Assembly (NCBI RefSeq): GCF_004339745.1
Contig: NZ_SMGP01000001.1
Coordinates: 4,154,001 to 4,218,000, forward strand
Reading direction: 5' to 3'
DNA: 64,000 bases
DNA from: Paraburkholderia sp. BL9I2N2
GTDB taxonomy: Bacteria; Pseudomonadota; Gammaproteobacteria; Burkholderiales; Burkholderiaceae
A model generated the notes under the pieces. That model worked only from the letters and a program-made list of their open reading frames with translations, searched no databases and was not told where the DNA came from. Within the stretch, counting starts at the first letter, position 1; each line of letters begins with the position of its first letter. Of the stretch, positions 26,147-35,181 are shown piece after piece. A program made the position numbers and the translations under genes.

Positions 26147-26944
26147 ATGCGAAACCCCGAAGAATTGATCCGCGAGAGCGTAGCGCCCAAGGATTTCATT
26201 GCGGTGAGCTGGAACCTGCATAAAGGCCGTACACCGCTCGGCTTTCAGGCATGGCAAGCCATGCAACGCTGGGTGCAATCGACCCACGCGGACGCCTATT
26301 TTTTACAGGAAGCGATGGCGCGGCGCATGCCGTCGCCGGTGCTGGCGAGCAGTTTCGGCGCGCCGCTCTCCGATCCGTTGAGCGACGTCTGGCATTGTCA
26401 GGCCACCGAAATCGCGCGCGCGCTCGAACTCGAAATCGCGCTCGGACCGAATGTTTTCAAACCGTCGTGGCGGCATGGCAATGCGATCCTGTCGCCGCAT
26501 CCGCTCGATCTCGGCGGACGCTGGGACATCTCCGCGCATCGCTTCGAAAAGCGCGGTCTGCTGGTGGCGCGAGCCACCTTCGGCGGTCACTCGGTCACGC
26601 TGCTGTGCGCGCATCTTGCGCTCACGCGCTCGGCCCGCTTGCGTCAGATGAACTGGATCGCGCACTGGATCGCAAAGGAAGCGCCTGAAGGTCCGCTGGT
26701 GCTGGCCGGCGACTTCAACGACTGGCGCAACGATTCCGTGCCGCTGTTCGGCGAGCATGGTTTGCAAGAAGTGGCCACGCTGCTCGGCGAGTCCGGCCGC
26801 ACCTTTCCGGCTTTCTCACCCGCACTCGCGCTCGACAAGATGTTCGTGCGCGGCATGAAGCCGATCGAATGGATCCAGCCGACGCAAGAAACCGCGTGGC
26901 TCTCGGATCACTTGCCGTATATGGCTCGCTTGCGGGTCGAATAG
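26147..26944 (+). CDS. Endonuclease/exonuclease/phosphatase (EEP) family protein
   Basis: A 265-residue EEP-fold phosphodiesterase or nuclease. Metal-site motifs appear in order: WNLHKG (about residue 22), the QEA segment, RHGNAILSPHPL, CAHLALTRSAR, GDFNDWRND and the terminal SDHLPYMARL. No signal peptide is found. Fold members act on DNA, phosphoinositides or sphingomyelin; this cytoplasmic-looking version has no assigned substrate. It converges on the epimerase gene with 28 bp between the stops. Confidence 0.88.
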   Translation: MRNPEELIRESVAPKDFIAVSWNLHKGRTPLGFQAWQAMQRWVQSTHADAYFLQEAMARRMPSPVLASSFGAPLSDPLSDVWHCQATEIARALELEIALGPNVFKPSWRHGNAILSPHPLDLGGRWDISAHRFEKRGLLVARATFGGHSVTLLCAHLALTRSARLRQMNWIAHWIAKEAPEGPLVLAGDFNDWRNDSVPLFGEHGLQEVATLLGESGRTFPAFSPALALDKMFVRGMKPIEWIQPTQETAWLSDHLPYMARLRVE

Positions 26945-26972
26945 ACACAGACCAAACCACAGGCGCCGCATA

Positions 26973-27953
26973 TTAGTCCTTGTGCGGCGTCCATTTCAGC
27001 GTCGCGGCGATCTCCTCGCCCGGCTGCAACACGCAGCCGCCCACGTGCTCACGCATGCCGACCGCGTTGAAACAATCGGTGGTGTTCGTCACCGGTTCCA
27101 CGCACAGTTGTGCATCATTGGCCGGCGCGAATATCACCATGTGATCGAACGGCGCGTCGGCGGTCATCGTCAGTCGACGGTGTTCGTCGGGCCACGCAAT
27201 GGTCGCCTCGCGCGACCAGTTCGCAAAGTTGTTGTCGAGATCGAAGGCGTCCGGCGACATGCCTTCGCGCAACGCGGTCACAGCGGGATGCGGGCCGAGA
27301 TGCGTCGGCAATACGTCGGCGTCGGCGTGCCACATGGCTGCCACGTCGGCGTACACGCGAGTCTGCGCAGTACGCGGATAGTACGGGTGATGCCCCATGC
27401 CGAACGGCATCGGCTGCCCGGCCAGGTTTTGCGCCGATAGCGTAATGTGCAATGCGCCGCCGCTCAACTCGATACGCTGCCGCGCGCAATAGCGAAACGG
27501 CCAGTCGCCGGGTACGCGCGAATCCGGTTCATGTTCGAAGCGCAGTTCGACCGAGCTTTCAGTACGCGCTCCGACTTGCCAGGGATGCCGCCACGCATTC
27601 CCATGCAGCGCATGGCCGAAACGCGTGTCGTTGCCGGCGAGATCGATCGTGCGGCCGTCGAAGTCGAAACGCGCGTCGCGAATCCGGTTGCAGTAGGGAA
27701 AGAGCGGAAAGCTCGCCATGCGCAGCGGATCGCGTTCAGCGAAGGCCGCCGGCGCTGCCGGCCGCAGCCAATGCAGCGGGCCGTCGGGCGTCGTCTCGTA
27801 GAACGCCGCCAGCGCGCCGCCCACTTCGGGCGCAATCACGGCACGCAGCGCGCCGTCCGAGAGCGTGACGACCGTGGCCACGACCGCGGGATCATCGAGC
27901 CACATGAGCCCGGTCGCGAGCGGGCGGATCGAATTCAAGGAAACGTCGCGCAT
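26973..27953 (-). CDS. Aldose 1-epimerase (galactose mutarotase family)
   Basis: About 326 residues from the ATG at 27951-27953; the long frame upstream to 28259 crosses the repressor promoter and is not believed. The mutarotase fold is marked by NRIRDARFDFDG, the catalytic-His region PFGMGHHPYYP and the glutamate in LCVEPVTNTTDC. It interconverts sugar anomers before phosphorylation or oxidation. It is divergent from the LacI-type repressor, and the shared intergenic region holds the putative operator, so it probably belongs to the same sugar regulon as the ABC importer. Confidence 0.88.
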   Translation of the reverse strand: MRDVSLNSIRPLATGLMWLDDPAVVATVVTLSDGALRAVIAPEVGGALAAFYETTPDGPLHWLRPAAPAAFAERDPLRMASFPLFPYCNRIRDARFDFDGRTIDLAGNDTRFGHALHGNAWRHPWQVGARTESSVELRFEHEPDSRVPGDWPFRYCARQRIELSGGALHITLSAQNLAGQPMPFGMGHHPYYPRTAQTRVYADVAAMWHADADVLPTHLGPHPAVTALREGMSPDAFDLDNNFANWSREATIAWPDEHRRLTMTADAPFDHMVIFAPANDAQLCVEPVTNTTDCFNAVGMREHVGGCVLQPGEEIAATLKWTPHKD

Positions 27954-28096
27954 GGTCAGAAAAGTCGGGGCCTCAGGCGGATGGCGGCATGAACGCGCAT
28001 CGGTGTCTCCTATGACGTGCCGCGCACAACGCGCGGCCGGCGGACTGTCAGAATCCGCGCGACCGAGAATCGCACGCCAAAGCGCAGTCGTCAATA

Positions 28097-28109
28097 TTAT
28101 TAGTAATAA
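28097..28109. promoter_or_regulatory. Putative LacI-family operator, TTATTA-N-TAATAA
   Basis: TTATTAGTAATAA is a 13-bp palindrome with a single central base, in the epimerase/repressor divergent region. It has the odd-spaced symmetrical form seen in many LacI-family sites. The same TTATTAGT core occurs at 28186-28193 and 29330-29337. Confidence 0.6.
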
Positions 28110-28185
28110 ATTGCAGGCCTGAGGTCGTGCAAACGGCGATGAAGCTCTCCCAAATGACGGGTTAGCGCGCGTTGCCGCGCGCATA

Positions 28186-28198
28186 TTATTAGTGGTAC
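28186..28198. promoter_or_regulatory. Second copy of the TTATTAGT motif
   Basis: TTATTAGTGGTAC lies 68 bp upstream of the repressor start. The left half is identical to the palindrome at 28097; the right half matches only in part. It is a likely weaker operator for autoregulation. Confidence 0.5.
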
Positions 28199-28260
28199 CG
28201 TCAAGCACCGAGATGCCCACGGCATGCCCCAGCTTTAGCGCCGCTCCTGCGGCCCGCACA

Positions 28261-29343
28261 ATGAAAAAATCGACTCAACGCCGTCCGACCATGACCGACA
28301 TCGCCAAGCTCACTGGCGTGTCGCAATCGACTGTCTCGCTGGTGCTGAACAACGCGACCGGCGCGAAGTTCTCGGAGACTACCCGCAACAAGGTGCTGAA
28401 GGCCGCGCACGACCTCGGCTACCGGCTGTCGCTGCGCGAGCCGGTGTCGGCTTCGGCCGATGAACGCAATCTGATCGTCTATCTCGCCGACGAAATTTCC
28501 ACCAGTCCGCATCCGGTCGTCAACATCGACGGCGCACGCGATGCGGCCTACGCAAGCGGCAAGATGCTGGCGGTCTATTCGACGCACGGCAACGCCGACA
28601 TCGAGAAGCAGGTGCTGGACACCACGCTGTCGAATCCGCATGTGTTCGGCGTGATTTACGCGACCGTCTATACGCGCAAGGTGACGCCGCCGACGGCGCT
28701 GTCACAGGTGCCGACCGTGCTGCTGAACTGCTATACGGGCGAAGGCGGGTTTTCTTCGGTGGTGCCCGCCGAAGTGGCCGGCGGCCATCTGGCGACCGAC
28801 TATCTGCTGCAAGCCGGACATCGGCGGATCGGCTATATCAACGGCGAGCCCTGGCAGGATGCCTCGAAGGATCGCCTCAAAGGCTACCGCACCGCGCTCG
28901 CGACCGCCGACCTGCCCTACGCGCCGGAAATGGTGCGCGACGGCGACTGGAGCTCGGGTCTCGGCTTCGAACTGACGCTCTCGCTGATGCGCGAACCCAA
29001 TCCGCCGACCGCGATTTTCTGCGCCAACGACCTCACCGCCATCGGCGCGATCGAAGCGCTGAAGCAACTCGGCCTGCGCGTGCCCGAAGACGTCTCGGTG
29101 CTCGGCTACGACGACCAGGAAATTGCCCGCCACACGCATCCGCCACTCTCGACGGTCGTGCTGCCGAACTACGAATTGGGGCGCTGGGCCGTTGAGACCT
29201 TGCTGCAGGAAGAACACAACCGTGCCGCCGGCGCGCCGGTTCGGCATCGCATGGTCAAGCTCGACGGTCCGCTCGTCGAACGCGGTTCGGTCAGGGTAAT
29301 TACCGAGGCAAAAAAACCAATAATTAATATTATTAGTGATTGA
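28261..29343 (+). CDS. LacI-family transcriptional repressor of a sugar importer
   Basis: A 360-residue LacI/GalR regulator. The N-terminal HTH reads TMTDIAKLTGVSQSTVSLVL (residues ~9-28), including the minor-groove hinge region after it. The periplasmic-binding-like effector domain runs from LIVYLADEISTSPHP to the end, with FCANDLTAIGAIEALKQLG and VSVLGYDDQEIARHT as typical blocks. I use the ATG at 28261 (MKKSTQRR), although the frame opens earlier at 28192. It lies upstream of the ytfQ-type importer and divergent from the epimerase. The repeated AT-rich motifs around it support autoregulation (inference). Confidence 0.9.
   Translation: MKKSTQRRPTMTDIAKLTGVSQSTVSLVLNNATGAKFSETTRNKVLKAAHDLGYRLSLREPVSASADERNLIVYLADEISTSPHPVVNIDGARDAAYASGKMLAVYSTHGNADIEKQVLDTTLSNPHVFGVIYATVYTRKVTPPTALSQVPTVLLNCYTGEGGFSSVVPAEVAGGHLATDYLLQAGHRRIGYINGEPWQDASKDRLKGYRTALATADLPYAPEMVRDGDWSSGLGFELTLSLMREPNPPTAIFCANDLTAIGAIEALKQLGLRVPEDVSVLGYDDQEIARHTHPPLSTVVLPNYELGRWAVETLLQEEHNRAAGAPVRHRMVKLDGPLVERGSVRVITEAKKPIINIISD
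29330..29342. promoter_or_regulatory. Third TTATTAGT motif, overlapping the repressor stop
   Basis: TTATTAGTGATTG overlaps the end of the repressor gene and lies ~115 bp upstream of the ytfQ-like start. A nearby GATAATAATT extends the AT-rich tract. It is the expected place for an operator controlling the transporter operon. Confidence 0.5.
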
Positions 29344-29456
29344 CCGATAATAATTCAGGATGGAATAATCGGCACGTCCGGTGGGGCGGATCAACGCCGG
29401 CCGGCAGGAGAAATTAAAAGCAAATACACCTACCTCACCAGGTACTGGAGGAAGAC

Positions 29457-30476
29457 ATGGCGTCGCTCAACACGCAGTCGCGCAGTCACGTGCGCAAGCA
29501 GCAGATTCGTCCGCTGGCGGGTTCGCTGCTGGCTCTGGCAATCGGTTTCGGTGTCGCCGCCGCGCACGCCGACGACGCGCTGCCGAAGTTATCCAGCAAG
29601 ACTCCGCTGAAGGTCGGCTTCGCGCAGACCGAAAGCAACAATCCGTGGCGTCTGGCGGAAACCAAGAGCTTCAAGGACATCGCCGCGAAGTGCGGCTGGC
29701 AGTTGGTCATGACCGACGCCAACAGTTCGAACTCCAAGCAGGTATCGGACATCCAGAACATGATCGCGCAGCACGTCGATCTGCTGGTGTTCCCGCCGCG
29801 CGAAGAAAAACCGCTTGCACCGGTCGTGCTGCAAGCCAAGAAGGCCGGCATTCCGGTCATCCTGGTCGACCGCGACGTCGATCAATCGGTCGCCAAGGCG
29901 GGCCGCGACTACATCACCTTCATCGGTTCGGACTTCATTGATCAGGGCCATCGCGCCGCTGACTGGCTCGTCAAGGCGACTGGGGGCAAGGCGAAGATCA
30001 TCGAACTCGAAGGCACCACCGGCGCGTCCGCCGCGAACGATCGCAAGAAGGGCTTCGACGAGATCATCGCGAAGAATCCGGGCATGACGATCATCGCGTC
30101 GCAAAGCGGCGACTTCGCGCGCGACAAGGGCCGCCAGGTCATGGAAACGCTGCTGCAGGCGCATCCGGACGTGACCGCCGTCTACGCGCACAACGACGAA
30201 ATGGCGCTCGGCGCGATCGCCGCGATCAAGGCTGCCGGCAAGCAGCCGGGCAAGGACATCCAGATCGTCACGATCGACGGCACCAAGGGCGGCATGGACG
30301 CGATCGCGGCCGGCGAACTCGGCGCGAGCGTGCAGTCGAGCCCGTTCTTCGGCCCGCTCGCCTGCGACGTCGCACAGCGTTACGCGAAGGGCGAAAAGAT
30401 CCCGACGTGGGTCAAGGTGTCCGACAAGTTCTACGACAAGAGCAACGTGCAGCAGAACATGCAGTACGGCTATTGA
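29457..30476 (+). CDS. ytfQ: Sugar ABC transporter substrate-binding protein (YtfQ type)
   Basis: A 339-residue periplasmic sugar-binding protein of the RbsB/YtfQ family. A Sec signal ends near AHADDALPKL (about residue 40). Ligand-site blocks are FAQTESNNPWRLAETKSFKD, DLLVFPPREEKPLAPVVLQA and VYAHNDEMALGAIAAIK. Sequence similarity and the following gene order (ATPase, two permeases) match the E. coli YtfQRT-YjfF galactofuranose importer. The sugar here is unconfirmed; the epimerase nearby fits an aldose. The ATG has GGAGG at 29447-29451 just upstream. Confidence 0.9.
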   Translation: MASLNTQSRSHVRKQQIRPLAGSLLALAIGFGVAAAHADDALPKLSSKTPLKVGFAQTESNNPWRLAETKSFKDIAAKCGWQLVMTDANSSNSKQVSDIQNMIAQHVDLLVFPPREEKPLAPVVLQAKKAGIPVILVDRDVDQSVAKAGRDYITFIGSDFIDQGHRAADWLVKATGGKAKIIELEGTTGASAANDRKKGFDEIIAKNPGMTIIASQSGDFARDKGRQVMETLLQAHPDVTAVYAHNDEMALGAIAAIKAAGKQPGKDIQIVTIDGTKGGMDAIAAGELGASVQSSPFFGPLACDVAQRYAKGEKIPTWVKVSDKFYDKSNVQQNMQYGY

Positions 30477-30852
30477 TGGCTAAGCGCCGCTGTATGCGCG
30501 GTCTTGAAGTTTGAGCGCTGCGCTGTAGCAGAGCGTCCACGCGCTCCGGCGGCGCCCCGAAGAAGGAAGTCGCCCCGCCCGAAGTAAGTTCTGTTTGAAA
30601 CATCGGGGGTCCGGGGATTGCTTTGCAGGACGTCCCCGCCCCGAATCTGTCTCCTCGGGGGGCGGGTGGCGGGAAGGGTTCGGAGCGACGCGTTCGTGGC
30701 AGCACGAGCCGTCGCTTCGCTTTTATGCGGCGTAACATGGTTCGGCGACACCGCCCGCATCTGAGCCCGAACGAAAGGCCGCACCGGCTCGCACGTGCAA
30801 TGCATGGCGCGCACGCCGCAAATCAGGCAGCACACGCATCAGGAGGACACCC
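30477..30852. other. 376-bp gap inside the importer operon
   Basis: No gene. The GC-rich centre (30590-30680) carries stretches such as CCCCGCCCCG and GGGGGGCGGGTGGCGGG that can pair into strong hairpins. A structured spacer between a binding-protein gene and its ATPase gene often keeps the first message more abundant; that role is inferred. The ytfR ribosome site AGGAGGA is at 30841-30847. Confidence 0.45.
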
Positions 30853-32487
30853 GTGACGGAATCCGGCAAAGAGACGCCACACTCTCCCCTTACCCGTTCG
30901 CCGCTGCTCGAGATGCAGGACATTGGCATCAGCTTCGGCGGCGTACCCGCGTTGCGCAGCGCCAATCTGAGCGTCGCCGCCGGCGAAGTGCATGCGCTGA
31001 TCGGGCAGAACGGCGCGGGCAAATCGACCATGATCAAGATCCTGACCGGCGCGTATCGGCGCGGCTCGGGAAGCGTGCGCTTCGAAGGCCGCGAAGTTGA
31101 TTTCCGCACGCCCAAGCAGGCGCGCGAAGCCGGCATCAGCACGATCTATCAGGAGATCAATCTGGTGCCGTTCCGCTCGGTGGCGGAGAACATTTTCCTC
31201 GGCCGCGAGCCGCGCCGCTTCGGCTTGATCGACTGGCGCGCGGTGCAGCAACGCGCCGCCGCACTGCTCGAATCATTCGGTTTGCAGATCGATGTGAAGA
31301 AGCCGGTCGGCCGCTATTCGACCGCGATCCAGCAGATGGTCGCGCTTGCGCGCGCGGTGTCGTCGGATGCGAAGATGGTGATCATGGACGAGTCCACTTC
31401 ATCGCTCGACGAACGCGAGGTGGAGTTGCTTTTCACCGTGGTGCGCAAGCTGCGCGACGACGGCCGCGCCGTGATCTTCGTGTCGCATCGGCTCGACGAG
31501 CTCTATGCGCTGTGCGACCGCGTCACCGTGATGCGCGACGGCCAGACCGTCGCGCAAAGCACGATGGCGGACATGGACAAACTGCAGCTCGTCACGACGA
31601 TGCTCGGCCGCACGCTCGCCGCCGTCGTGCAGGACGACGCCGACGCGCGCGAAGCGAACCTCGCGCGGCGCGGCAAGCAGATGATTGCGGCGACACAACT
31701 GAGCGCGCATCCGAAGGTGAGCGACGTCTCGCTCGAAGTGCATGCGGGCGAAGCAGTCGGTCTCGCGGGCCTGCTCGGCTCGGGCCGCACGGAAACCATG
31801 CGGCTGATGTTCGGCGCCGATCCGCTGGAGCAAGGCTCGCTCTCGATCGGCGGCGAAACGGTGGCGCTGAAGTCGCCACAGGACGCAATTGCGCGCGGCC
31901 TCGCCTATCTCACCGAAGACCGCAAGGCCGAGGGCATCGTCCCCGAACTCTCGGTGCGTGACAACCTCACGCTCGTCTGTCTGCGCACGCTGGCAAAGAA
32001 CGGCGTGGTCGACGTGAAGAAGCAGCAGGCGATCGTCGATCGTTTCATCGCGTCGCTCGGCATCAAGCTGCGTTCCGCCGATCAGCCGATCCGCGAACTG
32101 TCGGGTGGCAATCAGCAGAAGGTTCTGCTGGCGCGCTGGCTCGCAGCCGAGCCTTCGCTCTTGCTGCTCGACGAACCGACGCGCGGCATCGACGTCGGCG
32201 CCAAAGCGGATGTGGCGAAGATCGTGCGCGAGTTGCGCGACGCGGGCCTCGCCGTGCTGCTGTCCGCGTCCGAACTGGAGGAGCTGACCGCCGTGGCCGA
32301 TCGCGCGGTGGTGATCCGCGACGGCCGCACTGTCGCCGAACTGAACGGCGCCGACATGAGCGAGAGCGCGATCATGGACGCCATCGCCTACGGCAGCGAC
32401 GGCCATTCGCAACTGGCCGAAGCCGCGCAAACGGCAAACGCCGCACACATCGAAGACGCGTTGGAGGGCGACCGTCATGGCGCTTAA
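30853..32487 (+). CDS. ytfR: Sugar ABC transporter ATP-binding protein, two-domain (YtfR type)
   Basis: A 544-residue fusion of two ABC ATPase domains. It starts at a GTG with AGGAGGA upstream. Domain 1 has Walker A GQNGAGKSTM (about residue 53) and a degenerate signature around YSTAIQQMVALARA. Domain 2 has a modified Walker A GLLGSGRTETM, an intact signature ELSGGNQQKVLLARWL and Walker B LLLLDEPTRGIDVG. This asymmetry is normal for the RbsA/MglA class. It energises uptake with YtfT and YjfF. The next gene overlaps its end by 11 nt. Confidence 0.93.
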   Translation: MTESGKETPHSPLTRSPLLEMQDIGISFGGVPALRSANLSVAAGEVHALIGQNGAGKSTMIKILTGAYRRGSGSVRFEGREVDFRTPKQAREAGISTIYQEINLVPFRSVAENIFLGREPRRFGLIDWRAVQQRAAALLESFGLQIDVKKPVGRYSTAIQQMVALARAVSSDAKMVIMDESTSSLDEREVELLFTVVRKLRDDGRAVIFVSHRLDELYALCDRVTVMRDGQTVAQSTMADMDKLQLVTTMLGRTLAAVVQDDADAREANLARRGKQMIAATQLSAHPKVSDVSLEVHAGEAVGLAGLLGSGRTETMRLMFGADPLEQGSLSIGGETVALKSPQDAIARGLAYLTEDRKAEGIVPELSVRDNLTLVCLRTLAKNGVVDVKKQQAIVDRFIASLGIKLRSADQPIRELSGGNQQKVLLARWLAAEPSLLLLDEPTRGIDVGAKADVAKIVRELRDAGLAVLLSASELEELTAVADRAVVIRDGRTVAELNGADMSESAIMDAIAYGSDGHSQLAEAAQTANAAHIEDALEGDRHGA

Positions 32488-33514
32488 GTTGCACACGGAA
32501 TCGTTGCATACCGAGCCGCGGCTCGGCGAAACCGCCCAGCAGATGACGGCCGCGCCGCCCGCCGCCCCGGCAACGACGGTGCGTAAATGGCGCCATCTCG
32601 CGATGCAGCGGGAAGTCATCGTCCTGCTCGCGATGGTGCTCTTCAATCTGATCTTCACGCCGCATTTCTGGTCGCTGCAAACCTTCAACGTCAACATGAC
32701 GCAGGTGGTGACGATCGTGATCGTCGGCATCGGCATGACGCTGGTGGTGGCGACCGGCGGCATCGATCTGTCGGTGGGTGCGTCGATGGCGATCTCCGGT
32801 GCGCTCGCGCCGATGCTGTTCCTGAACATTGCCGGACCCGGCGGCATTGCGCTCGCGTTCGTGCTGCCGGTGCTCGCCGCCGCGCTGTGTGGCGTCTTCA
32901 ACGGCTTGCTGGTGACGAGGTTATCCGTGCAGCCGATTGTCGCGACGCTGGTGCTGTTCATCGCCGGACGCGGCATCGCGCAAGTGGTCACCGACGGCAG
33001 CCTGCAGGCGTTCAACACGCCCGCGTTCCAGTGGATCGCGCTGGGCAAGGTTGCAGGCGTGCCCTTCCAGGTGCTGCTGATGCTGGCGCTGGTCGCCGCA
33101 TTCGTGTGGGTCGTGCGCAAGACACTGTTCGGCCAGTATCTGCTGATCACCGGCGGCAACGAAAAGGCCGCCTATCTATGCGGGGTGCCGACGGCCACGG
33201 TGAAGCTGATCGCCTACACGCTGTGCGCTGCGCTCGCGGGGCTGGCGGGGCTGATCTCGATCTCCGTGAATTCGTCCTCGGATGCGAACGTGGTCGGGCT
33301 CGGCGTCGAGCTCGATGCGATCGCGGCGGTCGCCGTCGGCGGCACGGCGCTCACCGGCGGCAAGGCGTATATCGGCGGCACGCTGATCGGCGCGCTGATC
33401 ATCCAGTTGCTGCGCTACACGCTGCTCGCGCACGGCATTCCCGACGCGGCGGCGCTGGTGGTGAAGGCCGGCATCATCGTCGCGGCGGTTTATATGCAGC
33501 GGCGCTCGCGCTAA
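32477..33514 (+). CDS. ytfT: Sugar ABC transporter permease (YtfT type)
   Basis: A 345-residue inner-membrane permease of the RbsC family with about ten membrane segments. It has the conserved TGGIDLSVGASMAISG block (about residue 95), and the EAA-like loop near NEKAAYLCGVPTATVKLIAY (about 233). A hydrophilic ~40-residue N-terminal leader precedes the first segment. It overlaps ytfR, so translation is coupled. It forms a heterodimer with the YjfF-type permease downstream. Confidence 0.92.
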   Translation: MALKLHTESLHTEPRLGETAQQMTAAPPAAPATTVRKWRHLAMQREVIVLLAMVLFNLIFTPHFWSLQTFNVNMTQVVTIVIVGIGMTLVVATGGIDLSVGASMAISGALAPMLFLNIAGPGGIALAFVLPVLAAALCGVFNGLLVTRLSVQPIVATLVLFIAGRGIAQVVTDGSLQAFNTPAFQWIALGKVAGVPFQVLLMLALVAAFVWVVRKTLFGQYLLITGGNEKAAYLCGVPTATVKLIAYTLCAALAGLAGLISISVNSSSDANVVGLGVELDAIAAVAVGGTALTGGKAYIGGTLIGALIIQLLRYTLLAHGIPDAAALVVKAGIIVAAVYMQRRSR

Positions 33515-33560
33515 GTCTCGCTAAATCACGCGCCTCAGAGAAAATTCCGGACTCGAAGCG

Positions 33561-34520
33561 ATGAAAAAGAATCTCCCTATCTTGCTCGCACTAGCCGCGC
33601 TCGTCGTATTCGGCCTCGTGCGCTACGAGCATTTCGGCTCGGCGTACAACATCACGTCGTTCTGGCGCTACAACTCGATGTTCGCGCTCATCTCGGTCGG
33701 CATGGCGTTCGTGATCATCACGGGCGGCATCGACCTCTCGGTGGGCACGGTGGCCGCGCTGGCGAGTGTCGTCGCCGCGCTGACCAGCGTCTACGGCGGC
33801 TGGGTTGCCGTGCTGGCAGGATGCGCCGCGGGACTCGCGGTCGGCGTGCTGAACGGCCTGATCATCACGCGCCTGAAAATCCTGCCGTTCATCGTCACGC
33901 TCGCGACGAGTCTCGGCGCGCACGGCGTCGCGCTGCTGCTCGGCAAGAACGATGCGGTGTCGATTGCCGCCGACTCGAACTTCGGCAACTTCGGCCAGGG
34001 CGATCTGTTCGGACTGCCGATTCCGGGCCTCGTCGCCGTCGTGGCGGCGTTAGCCGGCTGGCTCGCGCTGCGCAGTACCCGCTTCGGCCGGCATTCGCTG
34101 GCGATCGGCGGCAGCGAGGAAGCCGCGCGGCTGATGGGCCTGAACGTCGACCGCACGCTCGTGATGGCCTATGCGGTGAGCGGCCTGCTCGCCGGCATGG
34201 CGGGCGTGATCCTCGCCGCGCAGTTCGGCGCGGGACAACCGAACGAAGGCGTCGGCTGGGAGCTGTTCGCGATCTCGGCGGTGGTGCTCGGCGGCACGCT
34301 GCTCACGGGCGGCGAAGGCTCGATCGCGATGACGATTGCCGGCGTGTTGTTGCTCGGGCTGGTGTTCAATCTGCTGAACTTCGAGAACGGGCTGGGGTTT
34401 ATCAGCTTGTCGGCGTATTGGCAGTCGGTGATTCGAGGCGTGTTCCTGCTGCTGGTGATCGTGTTGCAGGCTCGCGTGCTGAAGCAGCGCGGGAAAAAGC
34501 GGGTCGTGGCTGCGGCGTGA
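33561..34520 (+). CDS. yjfF: Sugar ABC transporter permease (YjfF type)
   Basis: A 319-residue permease, the second membrane subunit. Conserved blocks are MAFVIITGGIDLSVGTVAAL (about residue 55) and the loop GGSEEAARLMGLNVDRTLVM (about 183). It ends with VLGGTLLTGGEGSIAMTIAG and a basic tail. It follows ytfT by 46 bp and completes the importer; a hairpin terminator lies ~95 bp after its stop. Confidence 0.92.
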   Translation: MKKNLPILLALAALVVFGLVRYEHFGSAYNITSFWRYNSMFALISVGMAFVIITGGIDLSVGTVAALASVVAALTSVYGGWVAVLAGCAAGLAVGVLNGLIITRLKILPFIVTLATSLGAHGVALLLGKNDAVSIAADSNFGNFGQGDLFGLPIPGLVAVVAALAGWLALRSTRFGRHSLAIGGSEEAARLMGLNVDRTLVMAYAVSGLLAGMAGVILAAQFGAGQPNEGVGWELFAISAVVLGGTLLTGGEGSIAMTIAGVLLLGLVFNLLNFENGLGFISLSAYWQSVIRGVFLLLVIVLQARVLKQRGKKRVVAAA

Positions 34521-35181
34521 CTGGCTGATTCACGCTCAAACGGTCGATCGATGCGGCGAGAGCTCGCGGCGGTCTTGTGCTCACGTTCATGAGCATCGAG
34601 GTAATCAAAGCGGAAAACGCCAGAATCCTTACTACAAATGGGATTCCGGCGTTTTTATCAATCACCCACACGCCTTTGTGTACCAACCTATCACGGTCAG
34701 AACGGGCCCGATAGAAACGCCCTCGCACGCACGCCGCGCACCTCGCCGCGTTCCGCTTCCTCACCATCCATTACGCTTTTGCCAGTTTTATCAGCAGGGT
34801 CAATGCTGCAGCGCATGGCGGGTTTCGGTATCATCCTGAAAATGTTGCCCGCGCGGCGCGCCTACCCGGCGCATCCCGGATAACCGATGGCAGCCGCCCT
34901 GCGCGGCATTCGCCCATCGCCGCACCCCTGCTGAAGCGCGTAGCCGCACCACGCCAACGTATTCCGCGGCGCCGATCGCAAAGACAGCCGGCGCCGACGC
35001 TTCCAGGTCCGGTAACCCGCTTCACCACGCTCAACCGCCGCGTCGCAGCCCCTCAGGCAGCGGGCGCGGTAAAATAGCGGATTGCGCGTGATTCCCGTAT
35101 GGGTTAGCGCAGCATCGCCCTTGCCGTGCCGGCCGGCTCAAAACGACTGGCCGCCTTTGTTTTCGCACTATCCAAGAAGCC
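34521..35181. other. 661-bp region between importer operon and fpr
   Basis: Apart from the hairpin terminator at 34614-34655 no gene is supported; short frames have no family character. The last ~80 bp before fpr should contain its promoter. No ncRNA pattern is recognised. Confidence 0.4.
34614..34655 (+). terminator. Terminator after the sugar importer operon
   Basis: An inverted repeat AAAACGCC..ATCC / GGAT..GGCGTTTT with a ~12-nt loop ends in a T-tract. It lies ~95 nt after yjfF. Confidence 0.65.

Noticed and set aside
27954..28259. N-terminal extension of the aldose epimerase (102 codons)
   Set aside because: It would cross the operator and promoter of the divergent repressor, and has no homology-like pattern.
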